Shown piece by piece: positions 52,506-61,735 of a DNA stretch of 64,000 nt. Within the stretch, counting starts at the first letter, position 1. Each line of letters opens with the position of its first letter. The notes beneath the pieces were generated by a model. It saw nothing but the letters and a program-made list of their open reading frames with translations, had not been told where the DNA came from and ran no database searches. The position numbers and the translations under genes were made by a program. Origin of the DNA: Paraburkholderia ribeironis (GTDB lineage Bacteria > Pseudomonadota > Gammaproteobacteria > Burkholderiales > Burkholderiaceae); contig NZ_CYGX02000040.1 in NCBI RefSeq assembly GCF_900019265.1, positions 24,951 to 88,950 of the forward strand. The letters run 5' to 3'.

Positions 52506-53742
52506 CGCCGGTTGCTCCAGATTGAAGGTTGTCGCGTCTGTCCAGATAGGGCACCCAGTCGAGAAAGTCCACATCCGACAGGCTGTGCGGACGTGTCGTG
52601 AAAAACACGACCGCGCGCAATCCGTCCGTGTAGTAGGTCGCGCCGCCGAGCGTGGTGCGGGGATGCTCGGGCGGTGCCTCGCCAACGCCGTTCGCGAATC
52701 CGAGCTTGTCGAGTCCGCTCGAATACATCAGGTCCTGGATCAGGTAGTTACGAGCCTCATCGACGTTCTCGTGCAGGGCCGGGCGTGTCTCGCCGCGTGG
52801 CGCGAAGCGTCCCCCGACAGGTCGACCGACCTGCGCGACATAGACCAGTTGCCCCTGAAAGCGGATCGGGGCGAGCCATCCGCGGATCCAGGTCGCAGTG
52901 GCACCCGCGTGGGCCTGCTTGCGCATGACGAAGTCCGGTTCACGCCCGAAGACCCGCTGCGCGAGGTCAAACTCGCGCGCATCGCGCCGATAATTGCGCC
53001 GCACCAGCGCCGCCCCGATGTCGGTGAGCTGGCCTATCCCGACGGCGTTCAGCGGATCGGCCTGCACCGTCCCCGTCGCATCGGTGGCGCAGCATGGCAG
53101 CCGTTCGATTGCGGCGCGCAGCGAGGTCAGATCAGGGCAGTCCGTGACGGCGGTTGCGGGGAACGGAAAAGGAATCTGCGCGAGGCGCGGATCTATCGTG
53201 CTGTCCGGCACGCGCAGAAAGAGCGAGAACGGAATCAGCGTATGGCTGCCGAACAGGTCGATATTGACGAGCTTGATGCCACGATCGGGATTGGTGAACA
53301 GGATGCCCGACTGGGTCGCGCCCGGCGGGATCGGGTTGCTGAAGCCGAGGTTTCTGAAATAGTCGTCCATGCTCCTGTTGGTTGAACCTCCGAGCATCGT
53401 ATGCATGGACCACGCGACCTCATCGGGGGAGAAGTAGTCCGGGTCGGTTCCCGCGCGTAACAGCCATAGCGCCTGCGACGTCCCGTTATGCACTTCGATC
53501 CATAGCGGCTGGACCTTCGTGCCGTTGATGTCGGCGCCATAGATCCGTTTGCTGTCTTCGCTGCTCAGCACGGTTGCGCCCACGCGCACGTCGTGATGGG
53601 TATCGCTGACCGCACGCTCGCGCAGCGGCTTGTCGTCCTCCGCGGACGGCGCCTGCCATGTTGCGCATCCGGCCAGGGTCAGCGCGAGCAGCAGCGCGCC
53701 TGCACGCATCCGTGCGCGACGCATGGCACTCGGTGCAGTCAT
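52492..53742 (-). CDS. LssY_C-like lipoprotein, paralogue 1
   Basis: 416 residues from the ATG at 53742, which overlaps the upstream gene's stop (ATGA). A lipobox LTLAGC gives Cys26. The middle reads VQPLWIEVHNGTSQALWLLRAGTDPDYFSPDEVAW; the C-terminal half carries LPCCATDATGTVQADPLNAVGIG and the LssY_C-type ending GVGEAPPEHPRTTLGGATYYTDGLRAVVFF. It aligns block by block with the next gene (53739-55028). A periplasmic, probably membrane-anchored protein of unknown function. LssY proteins are associated with a Legionella secretion locus, but this gene lacks the membrane PAP2-type part. Confidence 0.72.
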   Translation of the reverse strand: MTAPSAMRRARMRAGALLLALTLAGCATWQAPSAEDDKPLRERAVSDTHHDVRVGATVLSSEDSKRIYGADINGTKVQPLWIEVHNGTSQALWLLRAGTDPDYFSPDEVAWSMHTMLGGSTNRSMDDYFRNLGFSNPIPPGATQSGILFTNPDRGIKLVNIDLFGSHTLIPFSLFLRVPDSTIDPRLAQIPFPFPATAVTDCPDLTSLRAAIERLPCCATDATGTVQADPLNAVGIGQLTDIGAALVRRNYRRDAREFDLAQRVFGREPDFVMRKQAHAGATATWIRGWLAPIRFQGQLVYVAQVGRPVGGRFAPRGETRPALHENVDEARNYLIQDLMYSSGLDKLGFANGVGEAPPEHPRTTLGGATYYTDGLRAVVFFTTRPHSLSDVDFLDWVPYLDRRDNLQSGATGDARQ

Positions 53743-55028
53743 GGCCTGGCTCCCGGCGCGACGCGTACGACCTTGTACGGGGTGACCCACGGGAAGACTT
53801 CGATGTCTGCCAGCGATGTCGGCGTGCGGTCGAATACGAGCACGACGCGATAGCCATCCGTGAAGTACGGGTCGGTCGTCAGATTTTCGCGCGGCGTGCT
53901 TTCTGGCACGGCACCCACGCCATTCACGAGACCGATCTTCGAGAGATTCTGCGAATACGTCATGTCTTCCGTCAGCGCGGTGCGCGCTTCATCGACGTCC
54001 GGGTCGATCTTGTGCGTGGTAAACGTCGACGAGTGCCATGTGAGACGGATGCCAATATCGCGGCTGACCTGTCCAACCCAGACGGGTTTTCCGTGGTAGC
54101 GCATATTGCTGAGCCACAGACGCATGTGATTGCGCTGGTGAATGTCGCCGCGCGCTTTTTGCAGCGCGAGGTCCTGTGCGTGGCCGAACAGGTAGAGGTC
54201 GCTCACGGGTGCGTTGACATAAGGTTCGCCTGACAGCGCGGCGCTGATCATCCGCCGGATTGCGCCCGACCACTTCTGCTCCGTGACCCTCCAGCCCCGG
54301 CGAACGAGCGAGGGAAACGCATCGTCGAGGCCGCCGACGATCACGAGGTTGAGGGGATCGCCATTCTTCGAGCCGTCTTCGTTAGTCGCGCAGCATGGCA
54401 GGGCCATGAGCGCGGCGCGAAAGCTCCCGTCATCGGTGAAGTTAACGGTGGGCTCGTCAGGATCGGCAGCGCGTTGAAAGACCTGACTCCGCTTGTAGTC
54501 GGCTTCGAACCCGGGCACAGCCGCGAAGATCGAAAACGTCCGGGCGCGCCCCCGCGCGACGAGGTCGATCTGCACGAGCTTCGCACCCTCGTTGAGGTTG
54601 GTCAGAACAAACCCTGATACCGTCTCCCCGGGACGGACGGGGTTGTGGAAAGCGAGCGCACGAAAGCGGCTGTCCAGTTCTGCCTGGTGTTCACGCGAAG
54701 TGTTGCCCGCGAACGCTTCAGCCGCCTCCGACGCAGGAAAGAAGCTCGGGTCCAGGCCCGGCGAGAGAAGAAAGTAGTTGCCGTCCTCGCGATTGCGGAC
54801 TTCGATCCAGACTGGCTGAATCCTCCTTTCCGCAAGTGGCACGCCATAGACGGCCGTGCTCTCCGCCGGCGAGAGCACGGCTGTCGAAACCTCCACGCCG
54901 CCCTCGACGCGTGTCACGGCACGGTTCTGATACGGGGGTACTGAGACCACGGGAAGGGGTGCAGTACAGCCCGCCAGTACGTAGCCGACGAAGATGACAG
55001 CCTGCACCGGCATCACGATGCGCTTCAT
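53739..55028 (-). CDS. LssY_C-like lipoprotein, paralogue 2
   Basis: 429 residues from the ATG at 55028 (an adjacent TTG at 55031 is also possible). Lipobox YVLAGC with Cys21. Matching blocks to the neighbour: IQPVWIEVRNREDGNYFLLSPGLDPSFFPASEAAEAF, LPCCATNEDGSKNGDPLNLVIVGGLDDAF and GVGAVPESTPRENLTTDPYFTDGYRVVLVF. It is the first gene of the three-gene operon. Duplication with retention of both copies and the shared CC motif suggests a two-protein complex at the membrane. No function can be assigned. Confidence 0.72.
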   Translation of the reverse strand: MKRIVMPVQAVIFVGYVLAGCTAPLPVVSVPPYQNRAVTRVEGGVEVSTAVLSPAESTAVYGVPLAERRIQPVWIEVRNREDGNYFLLSPGLDPSFFPASEAAEAFAGNTSREHQAELDSRFRALAFHNPVRPGETVSGFVLTNLNEGAKLVQIDLVARGRARTFSIFAAVPGFEADYKRSQVFQRAADPDEPTVNFTDDGSFRAALMALPCCATNEDGSKNGDPLNLVIVGGLDDAFPSLVRRGWRVTEQKWSGAIRRMISAALSGEPYVNAPVSDLYLFGHAQDLALQKARGDIHQRNHMRLWLSNMRYHGKPVWVGQVSRDIGIRLTWHSSTFTTHKIDPDVDEARTALTEDMTYSQNLSKIGLVNGVGAVPESTPRENLTTDPYFTDGYRVVLVFDRTPTSLADIEVFPWVTPYKVVRVAPGARP

Positions 55029-55447
55029 CAAGACACCCTTTCGCCGTGATCGGGGGATGTAGCCGTACGCAAGGGGCGACAGTGCGCCCGCTATGCGCCG
55101 CGAAAAGTGCTGTTTGTCGCGGGCTTACGACAAAGCACGCGATGTATTGCCCAGTTTAGGTGATTGGGGGCCGCACCAGTCATGTTTAGCATGATGGCTG
55201 GCGAGGCTCGGTGACTGGTGGAACGACAGTGACCTACGGAGCATGAAAGTCCGCAATCTGCGCTGAGCAGCCGCTCCAAGGTCCGCGTGACGGCGACGGT
55301 GATCGGCGGCTATTGGCCCGACTACAGCCTGTCCGCAAGCGTCCTCCCTGGGAGTCCGCGAAGATCCATCAAGTAGCCGCCAGGCAGTCTCGCCTGGCGG
55401 TGAACGACGCAGGATCACGGTGGCAGGACAAAAAGCCGTTTGAACGC
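55029..55447. other. Gap upstream of the lipoprotein operon
   Basis: 419 bp with no recognisable gene. It should contain the promoter of the leftward lipoprotein operon. A perfect 9-bp hairpin (ccgccaggc/gcctggcgg, 55377-55400) lies 48 nt beyond the stop of the hydrolase gene at 55448 and may be its terminator. Confidence 0.45.
55377..55400 (-). terminator. 9-bp hairpin downstream of the hydrolase gene
   Basis: A perfect stem of nine pairs with a 6-nt loop (agtctc on the plus strand). No U-tract is present, so the call is tentative. Confidence 0.4.
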
Positions 55448-56596
55448 TCACCGATTCGCCGGCACCGCCGCCATCCCATCCAGCAGCGCCTGATGAAACG
55501 CTTGCGGGTCCTGCATCTGCGGCGCATGCCCCAACCCCGCGAATTCGACGAGCGTTGCATGCGGAATCGCTTTCGCGGCCGCCTTGCCCAGTTCCGGGTA
55601 ATGGCCGAGCTTCGCGCGCACATCTGGTGGCGCGGCGTCCTTGCCTATTGCGGTGGTGTCCTTCTGACCAATCAGCAGGAGCGTCGGCATGCTCAACTGC
55701 CCCAGCTCGTACACCACCGGCTGCGTGTAAATCATGTCGTACAGCAGCGCGGAATTCCACGCGACGATCTGCTTGCCCGGCCCACGATACATCCCCGCCA
55801 GCATCTGCACCCACGGTTCGTAGTCCGCGCGCCACTGGCCCGCGTAGTAGGTGGACTGTTCGTAGCGGCGGATGCCGTCGGCGCTCGTCTTCAATTCGCG
55901 CTCATACCACTGGTCCACCGACAGCGACGGCACACCCTTCGCCTTCCAGTCCTCGAGACCGATCGGGTTCACCAGCACGAGTTGCTGGGTCTCGCGCGGA
56001 TACATCAGCGCATAGCGGATGGCGAGCATGCCGCCGGTCGAATGGCCGATCATCGTCGCTTGCGTCACGCCGAGCGATTCGAGCAGCGCGTGAGTATTGC
56101 GCGCGAGCTGCTGGAAGCTGTACTGATAGTGCTCGGGCTTGCTCGATTTGCAAAAGCCGATCTGGTCCGGCGCGATCACGCGATCGCCTGCGTCGCTGAG
56201 CCGATGGATGGTGGCGTCCCACGTCGCCGCGCAGAAGTTCTTGCCGTGCAGCAGGACCACCGTGCGGCCGTTCGGATGCGCTGGCTTGACGTCCATGTAC
56301 GCCATCTGCAGCGGCACGCCTTGCGACGTGAAGTTGAACCGCTCGACCGGCGCGGGATAGGTGAAACCCTGGAGTTCGGGTCCGTAAGCCGGGCCGCCGG
56401 CGTCGGCGGCAGCGTCGGTAGCAGCGCCGGTAACCAGGCCGGCCTGGGACTCGGCGGCATTGCCGGCGCCCGGGCTGGCCTCGCTCATGGCGGCGGCGCT
56501 CGCCGGCGTGGCGGATGAAGCAGAGGAAACGGCGGGCGCGAAGGCCCACGCACAGGCGCTCAACAGGCCAGGCAGGAGATGTCGGCGAATACTCAT
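55448..56596 (-). CDS. Exported alpha/beta hydrolase
   Basis: 382 residues from the ATG at 56596. A signal peptide (about 1-27) is followed by an Ala/Gly/Ser-rich linker (about 28-70). The hydrolase domain then starts at QGVPLQMAYMDVKP: oxyanion VLLHGKNFCAATW, cap preceded by VIAPDQIGFCKSSKPEHY, nucleophile serine in IGHSTGGMLAIRYA, acid in LLLIGQKDTTAIG and catalytic His in GLGHAPQMQDP. Related to haloalkane dehalogenase/haloperoxidase-like or proline iminopeptidase-like families; substrate unknown. It stands alone on the minus strand before the glg leader region. Confidence 0.87.
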   Translation of the reverse strand: MSIRRHLLPGLLSACAWAFAPAVSSASSATPASAAAMSEASPGAGNAAESQAGLVTGAATDAAADAGGPAYGPELQGFTYPAPVERFNFTSQGVPLQMAYMDVKPAHPNGRTVVLLHGKNFCAATWDATIHRLSDAGDRVIAPDQIGFCKSSKPEHYQYSFQQLARNTHALLESLGVTQATMIGHSTGGMLAIRYALMYPRETQQLVLVNPIGLEDWKAKGVPSLSVDQWYERELKTSADGIRRYEQSTYYAGQWRADYEPWVQMLAGMYRGPGKQIVAWNSALLYDMIYTQPVVYELGQLSMPTLLLIGQKDTTAIGKDAAPPDVRAKLGHYPELGKAAAKAIPHATLVEFAGLGHAPQMQDPQAFHQALLDGMAAVPANR

Positions 56597-56948
56597 CGAG
56601 ATTTTCTGGCAGAAAAAGAAAGACGCAGCGGCACATCGGCGAGCTGCGGGCGCCACTCGGCTGGCGCCCGATCCACCGGCGCCGGGCGCACGATTCTACG
56701 ACGCGCCGCCAGACTGCGCCGCGAGCTGCGCAAGCCGATTGCTGTACGGCCGGTTTGGCATGCATATTGCCGAAGCGCGTATCGCGTTCTATGTGACTTG
56801 CCGCACGGATAACCGTCATCCAACAGCCGATTGTGCGCAAGATACGCACGCGCGGCATCCTTACAATTCAGACTACGCGTTCGCGGCCAATCAGTGATAG
56901 AAGTAGCTGACGGGCCCGCGAACACGCAAGGGCATGGAGCGGAACACG

Positions 56949-57095
56949 GCGGGACAAAGTGGGACAACGCGGGACACAACGGGACGAAGAGAGTGGGACA
57001 ACGCGCCATACCGCATCCCGCAGCTATGCACGGCAACACCAGGCAATACCAGATACCAGGCAGCACCAGGCAATACCAGGCAGCACCAGGCAACA
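56949..57095. repeat. Short direct repeats gggacaac and accaggcaata/accaggcagc
   Basis: First block: five or more copies of a 9-11-mer of the form cgggacaacg. Second block: alternating caccaggcaata and ccaggcagca giving a 20-bp period. Both are imperfect and non-coding. Confidence 0.75.
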
Positions 57096-57203
57096 CGCAG
57101 CGCCTGGCAGCACGAACCATCAATGGCGAGCAAACGACCAGATCATCCGGGGCATACGGACAGCAACCATCTTGCATGGGACCAGTAGGTGCTTTGCATG
57201 GGA

Positions 57204-57420
57204 CCAGAGTAAGTGCTGAAGCGCTAACTCTGGCCAACAGCTAAAGCGTCAACTCTGGTCGACCGCTGAGGGACTGGAGTAAGTGCTTTGCATGGGACCA
57301 GAGTAAACGCTAAAGCGCTAGCTCTGGTCGACCGCTGAGGGACTGGAGTAAGCGCTAAAGCGCTAACTCCAGCCAAACCTCAGCATGGGACCAGAGTAAG
57401 TGCTAAAGCACTAACTCTGG
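57204..57420 (+). repeat. Array of 30-nt covarying hairpins upstream of glgC
   Basis: Four clear copies at 57204-57233, 57298-57327, 57343-57372 and 57391-57420, plus a degenerate one at about 57234-57258, phased at about 47 nt. Each has two 14-nt arms around a two-base loop (aa or ga) and a conserved A-A mismatch at arm position 8. Arm ends change in a compensatory way: ccagagt...actctgg in three copies but ctggagt...actccag in the copy at 57343. The inner part also covaries (agtgct/agcact versus agcgct/agcgct). The phrases tcgaccgctgagggactgg and gcatgggaccag recur between copies. The last hairpin ends six nt before the ribosome site of glgC. Confidence 0.85.
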
Positions 57421-57438
57421 TCGACAAAGGAGACAGAC

Positions 57439-58710
57439 ATGGCCACTCCGGCACGGCTGAACGACTTACAGCGCACTACCCTCGCCATCGTCCTCGCAGG
57501 CGGACGGGGCACGCGGCTCGGGCCGCTCACCAACAAACGCGTCAAGCCGGCCGTGCACTTCGGCGGCAAATACCGGATCATCGACTTCGCGCTCTCCAAC
57601 TGCCTGAACTCCGGCATCCGCCGCATCGCCGTGGTCACGCAGTACAAGGCGCATTCGCTGCTGCGTCACCTGCAGCGCGGCTGGAGTTTCCTGCGCGGCG
57701 AGATGGGCGAGTTCATCGATCTGTGGCCGGCGCAACAGCGCGTGGAAGGCGCGCACTGGTATCGCGGCACCGCCGACGCGGTGTTCCAGAACCTCGACAT
57801 CATCCGCTCGATCCGGCCGAAATATGTGGTGGTGCTGGCGGGCGACCATGTCTACAAGATGGACTACACGCGCATGATCGCCGATCACGCGGATAGCGGC
57901 GCGGATTGCACGGTCGGCTGCATCGAGGTGCCGCGCATGGACGCGGTCGCGTTCGGCGTGATGGCCGTGGATGAGAACCGCCGCGTGACCGGCTTCGTCG
58001 AAAAGCCCGCCGACCCGCCCGCGATGCCCGGGCGCCCGGATACGGCGCTCGCCAGCATGGGCATCTATGTGTTCAATGCCGACTATCTGTATTCGCTGCT
58101 CGAAGAGAACATCGCCGCCCTCGAAACCGATCACGACTTCGGCAAGGACATCCTGCCACGCGTGGTCACGCAAGGCTCGGCGATCGCGCACCCGTTCAGC
58201 ATGTCGTGCGTGTCGTCGGACCCGAGCGTGGAGCCGTACTGGCGCGACGTCGGCACGATCGACGCCTACTGGGCCGCCAACCTCGACCTCGCGTCCACCA
58301 TCCCGACCCTCGACCTGTACGACCGCAGCTGGCCGATCTGGACGTATCAGGAACAGTTGCCGCCCGCCAAGTTCGTGCGCGACCTGAAGGGCCTGCAGGG
58401 CACGGGCAACAACCTGATCGTGTGCGGCGGCTGCGTGATCTCGGGCTCGCAGATTTCGCGCTCGGTGCTTTCGTCGAACGTCAAGGTGAGTTCGTTCTGT
58501 AACATCAATGAGGCAGTCTTGTTGCCGCAGGTGACGGTCGGCGCGAGCTGCCGGCTGCAGAAGGTGGTGATCGACCGGGGCTGCGCGATACCGGACGGCA
58601 CCGTGATCGGCGAAGACCCAGTGAAGGACGCCGAGCGCTTCTACCGGACCGAGGACGGCGTCGTGCTGGTCACGGCCGAAGCGTTGCGGCAGAAACAGAC
58701 CATCGAGTGA
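57439..58710 (+). CDS. glgC: Glucose-1-phosphate adenylyltransferase (ADP-glucose pyrophosphorylase)
   Basis: 423 residues. Makes ADP-glucose for glycogen. The nucleotidyltransferase signature VLAGGRGTRLGPLTNKRVKPAVHFGGKYRIIDFALSN, the catalytic-region AGDHVYKMDYTRMI and the glucose-1-P segment FVEKPADPPAMP are present. The C-terminal left-handed beta-helix begins near NLIVCGGCVISGSQ. The ATG follows aaaggag. It is followed after 134 nt by glgA on the same strand. Expression may be influenced by the hairpin array in its leader. Confidence 0.96.
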   Translation: MATPARLNDLQRTTLAIVLAGGRGTRLGPLTNKRVKPAVHFGGKYRIIDFALSNCLNSGIRRIAVVTQYKAHSLLRHLQRGWSFLRGEMGEFIDLWPAQQRVEGAHWYRGTADAVFQNLDIIRSIRPKYVVVLAGDHVYKMDYTRMIADHADSGADCTVGCIEVPRMDAVAFGVMAVDENRRVTGFVEKPADPPAMPGRPDTALASMGIYVFNADYLYSLLEENIAALETDHDFGKDILPRVVTQGSAIAHPFSMSCVSSDPSVEPYWRDVGTIDAYWAANLDLASTIPTLDLYDRSWPIWTYQEQLPPAKFVRDLKGLQGTGNNLIVCGGCVISGSQISRSVLSSNVKVSSFCNINEAVLLPQVTVGASCRLQKVVIDRGCAIPDGTVIGEDPVKDAERFYRTEDGVVLVTAEALRQKQTIE

Positions 58711-58844
58711 TCGAGTGATCAAGTGACGCAGGCACAGGCGGCCGGCTGGCGTCGGCTGCCCGCACATTGCCCGCGCCTTGCCCGCACATTGCACGCACCT
58801 GGCCCGGCTCAGGCCGGACAACCCACAGCAACGAGATCTGGCCT

Positions 58845-60305
58845 ATGACGATTCGCGCGCTGCACGTCGCAAGCGAGCTGTATCCCCTCCTCAAAACGGG
58901 CGGTCTCGCCGACGTCGCGGGCGCGTTGCCACCTGCGCTGATCGAGCGCGGCGCCGATGTGCGGGTGCTGCTGCCCGGTTTCCCGGCGGTGCTCGCCGGC
59001 GTGAGCGAGCTGCGCACGGTCGCGCAGCTGGGGCGCCGTTTCGACACGCCCGGGGTCACGCTCGAACGGGGCACGCTGGAGTCGAATGGTCTGATCGTCT
59101 ATGTGATCCGCGCCGCGTCGCTCTACGACCGGCCCGGCAATCCGTATCTGGACGACCAGCACGTGCCGTACGGCGATAACGCGCAGCGCTTTGCGCTGCT
59201 CGGCTGGGTCGCCGCGCAACTGGCGCAGCAGCTGGACCCGGCGTGGTTGCCGCAGATCGTCCACGCGCATGACTGGCATGCGGGGCTCGCGCCCGCCTAC
59301 CTGAAGGCGGCCGAACGCCAGCATGGCCGGGCGCTGGCACGCAGCGTATTCACGGTGCACAACCTCGCGTATCAAGGCATCTTTCCGGCGCATCAGTTTG
59401 GCCAGCTCGCGCTGCCGGACGATTTTTTCAGCGTGCACGGCGTCGAGTTCTACGGTCAGCTGTCGTTTCTGAAGGCGGGCCTCTACTACAGCGACCGCAT
59501 CACGACCGTCAGCCCGACCTACGCCCGCGAAATCCAGACGCTCGCCCAGGGCGGCGGGCTCGACGGGCTGTTGCGGCAGCGCGCGCACGATCTGAGCGGC
59601 ATCCTGAACGGCGTCGACTATGCAATCTGGAATCCGGCCGCCGACCCGTTGCTCGCCACTCACTACACCGCCACCCGCCTCGCCGGCAAAGTCGCGTGCA
59701 AGGAGGCGCTGCAAAAGCGCTTCGGCCTCGCGCAGAAAAGCGACACCTTGCTGTTCGGCGTGGTGAGCCGCCTGACTGAACAGAAAGGCCTCGATCTGCT
59801 GCTCGGGGCGGTGCCGGAGATCGTCAAACGCGGCGGGCAACTGGTGGTGTTCGGCACCGGCGATCCGGCGCTGGAGAACGGCTTGAAACGCGTCGCGCAC
59901 GCGCACCCGGAGTCGCTCGCGGTGGAGCTCGGCTTCGACGAAGCGCTTGCGCATACCATCGTCGCGGGCAGCGATGTGATCGCGGTGCCGTCGCGCTTCG
60001 AGCCATGCGGGCTCACCCAGCTGTATGCGTTGGCGTATGGATCGCTGCCGCTGGTGCACGGCGTGGGCGGCCTCGCGGACACGGTGCTGGACGCGTCGCT
60101 GGAGAATCTCGCCGACGATCTGGCCACCGGCTTCGTCTTTGAACGATTCGAACCCGCGGGCCTCGTTGCCGCGATTCGCCGCGCGTTCGCGCTGTACGGC
60201 CGCCGCACCGAATGGAAGGCGACGCAGCGGCGGGCAATGCGCCAGGACTTCGGCTGGGGAGCGTCGGCGGAGCGTTATCTGGCGTTGTATCGGGAGCTGG
60301 TCTGA
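58845..60305 (+). CDS. glgA: Glycogen synthase (ADP-glucose type, GT5)
   Basis: 486 residues from the ATG at 58845 (MTIRALHVASELYPL); a frame extension upstream lacks conserved sequence. ADP-glucose-binding motif KTGGLADV with Lys17, acceptor-side HAHDWHAGLAPAYL, TVHNLAYQGIF, and the GT-B C-terminal EX7E-like region FEPCGLTQLYALAYGSLPLVHGVGGLADTV are present. It extends alpha-1,4-glucan in the cytoplasm. The glgB, glgX and glgP genes are not in this window. The short gap before it holds cccgcacattgc direct repeats. Confidence 0.95.
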   Translation: MTIRALHVASELYPLLKTGGLADVAGALPPALIERGADVRVLLPGFPAVLAGVSELRTVAQLGRRFDTPGVTLERGTLESNGLIVYVIRAASLYDRPGNPYLDDQHVPYGDNAQRFALLGWVAAQLAQQLDPAWLPQIVHAHDWHAGLAPAYLKAAERQHGRALARSVFTVHNLAYQGIFPAHQFGQLALPDDFFSVHGVEFYGQLSFLKAGLYYSDRITTVSPTYAREIQTLAQGGGLDGLLRQRAHDLSGILNGVDYAIWNPAADPLLATHYTATRLAGKVACKEALQKRFGLAQKSDTLLFGVVSRLTEQKGLDLLLGAVPEIVKRGGQLVVFGTGDPALENGLKRVAHAHPESLAVELGFDEALAHTIVAGSDVIAVPSRFEPCGLTQLYALAYGSLPLVHGVGGLADTVLDASLENLADDLATGFVFERFEPAGLVAAIRRAFALYGRRTEWKATQRRAMRQDFGWGASAERYLALYRELV

Positions 60306-60695
60306 GTGGCCCCGGGCGGTTGGATCTGCAACGGCTGAGCCTGGACGGCTGCAACGATCGAGCCGCCGGAGCTGCGCGAGTTGCCTGAACCGCCTGCCCC
60401 GACCCGCCTGCCCTTACCTGCCCGCCCTTTCCCGCCCGCCCTTACCGCGTCGATCTGCGCCAACCGCTCGCTCGCCGTTCCCTACGTCTGATGGTTCGAC
60501 GCAACAACGCGGGGACGGATCGACTCGCACGCGGCAAACTCATGTATTGTTTGCTAAACATGCAAAGCGCGCATTTTTCTTGCACCATCTGAAGAACTCC
60601 TGCCGCACGCGTCGACTGGCCGACCTCTGATCGACAGCGCGGCGCACCATTCCGGCTCTCCTTGATCGCGCATCACCGGTTGCGCGGGCTACACC
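60306..60695. other. Gap between glgA and pdxY
   Basis: 390 bp without a recognisable gene. The first part is GC-rich with cctgcccttacc-like repeats; near 60540-60600 an AT-richer stretch (catgtattgtttgctaaacatg, an imperfect palindrome) may belong to the pdxY promoter. Confidence 0.4.
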
Positions 60696-61562
60696 ATGAC
60701 GAAAAACGTTCTGAGCATCCAGTCACATGTCGTCTTCGGGCACGCCGGCAACAGTGCGGCCGTGTTTCCGATGCGCCGGCTCGGCGTCAATGTCTGGCCG
60801 CTCAATACCGTGCAGTTCTCGAACCACACGCAATACGGCCATTGGACCGGCAGCGCGATCAATGCGTCGCAACTGGAAGAACTCGTCGACGGCATCGGCG
60901 CGATCGGCATGCTGCCGCGCTGCGACGCCGTGCTCTCCGGTTACCTGGGCACGCCCGAGCAGGCGCAGGCGGTGCTGGAGATCGTCAAGGCGGTGAAGGC
61001 CGCCAATCCACGCGCCTGGTACTTCTGCGATCCCGTGATGGGCGCGGCGAGCGGCTGCAAGGTCGAACCGGGGATCCAGGAGTTCCTCGTGCGCACCATG
61101 CCGGAAGCGGCCGACGCAATGGCGCCGAACCATACCGAACTGCAGCGGCTGGTGGGCCGCGAGATCGAGACGCTCGAAGAAGCCGTGACGGCATGCCGCG
61201 AAGTCATCGCGCGTGGGCCGAAGCTCGTGCTGGTCAAGCATCTGCTCGATCGCGACAGTCCCGCCGACCGCTTCAACATGCTGGTCGTCACCGAACACGA
61301 GGCATGGATGGGGCAACGTCCGTTCTATCCATTCGCACGGCAGCCGGTGGGCGTCGGCGATCTGACGAGCGCGGTGTTCGTCGCGCGCACGCTGCTCGGC
61401 GATTCGATTCGCGCGGCATTCGAGCACACGCTGGCCGCCGTGAATGGCGTGGTCAGAACCACCTGGCAAGCCGGACGTTACGAACTCGAACTGGTGGCCG
61501 CGCAGAACGAAATCGCCCAGCCGCGCGAGTGGTTCGACGCGTGGGTGGCGGAGACCGCCTAA
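60696..61562 (+). CDS. pdxY: Pyridoxal kinase PdxY
   Basis: 288 residues, ribokinase-like. Phosphorylates pyridoxal in the PLP salvage pathway. Features are VLSIQSHVVFGHAGNSAAVFPMRRLGVNVWPLNTVQFSNHTQY, the metal/ATP region CDPVMG (111-116), PNHTEL and the anion-hole with catalytic Asp222 in GVGDLTSAVF. Length and motifs match PdxY rather than PdxK. It appears monocistronic. Confidence 0.94.
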   Translation: MTKNVLSIQSHVVFGHAGNSAAVFPMRRLGVNVWPLNTVQFSNHTQYGHWTGSAINASQLEELVDGIGAIGMLPRCDAVLSGYLGTPEQAQAVLEIVKAVKAANPRAWYFCDPVMGAASGCKVEPGIQEFLVRTMPEAADAMAPNHTELQRLVGREIETLEEAVTACREVIARGPKLVLVKHLLDRDSPADRFNMLVVTEHEAWMGQRPFYPFARQPVGVGDLTSAVFVARTLLGDSIRAAFEHTLAAVNGVVRTTWQAGRYELELVAAQNEIAQPREWFDAWVAETA

Positions 61563-61735
61563 GGTCTGTTGACGTATGCAACGTGCATGCGTTGCCCCGG
61601 GAGCCTGTGCGCCGTTCGCCGCGACGCCCGCCGCGCCTGTCAGCGAGGCGTCCTATAATGCCTGCCGCGTGGACGAGGCCCGGCCCGTCCACAGTGCGTT
61701 TTTCAGGCATCCGGCATTCAGCAGACGAGGCATCG

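Larger units (their letters stand above)
56597..57438. other. 840-bp repeat-rich leader region of glgC
   Basis: No gene recognised. It contains two low-complexity blocks (56949-57006 and 57037-57095) and the hairpin array (57204-57420), ending 18 bp before the glgC ATG with an aaaggag ribosome site directly after it. Confidence 0.6.

Noticed and set aside
57204..57420. Hairpin array considered as a CRISPR or integron attC array
   Set aside because: Inter-unit sequence is itself repeated rather than unique, and the elements lack attC R-box motifs; there are no cassettes, integrase or cas genes.
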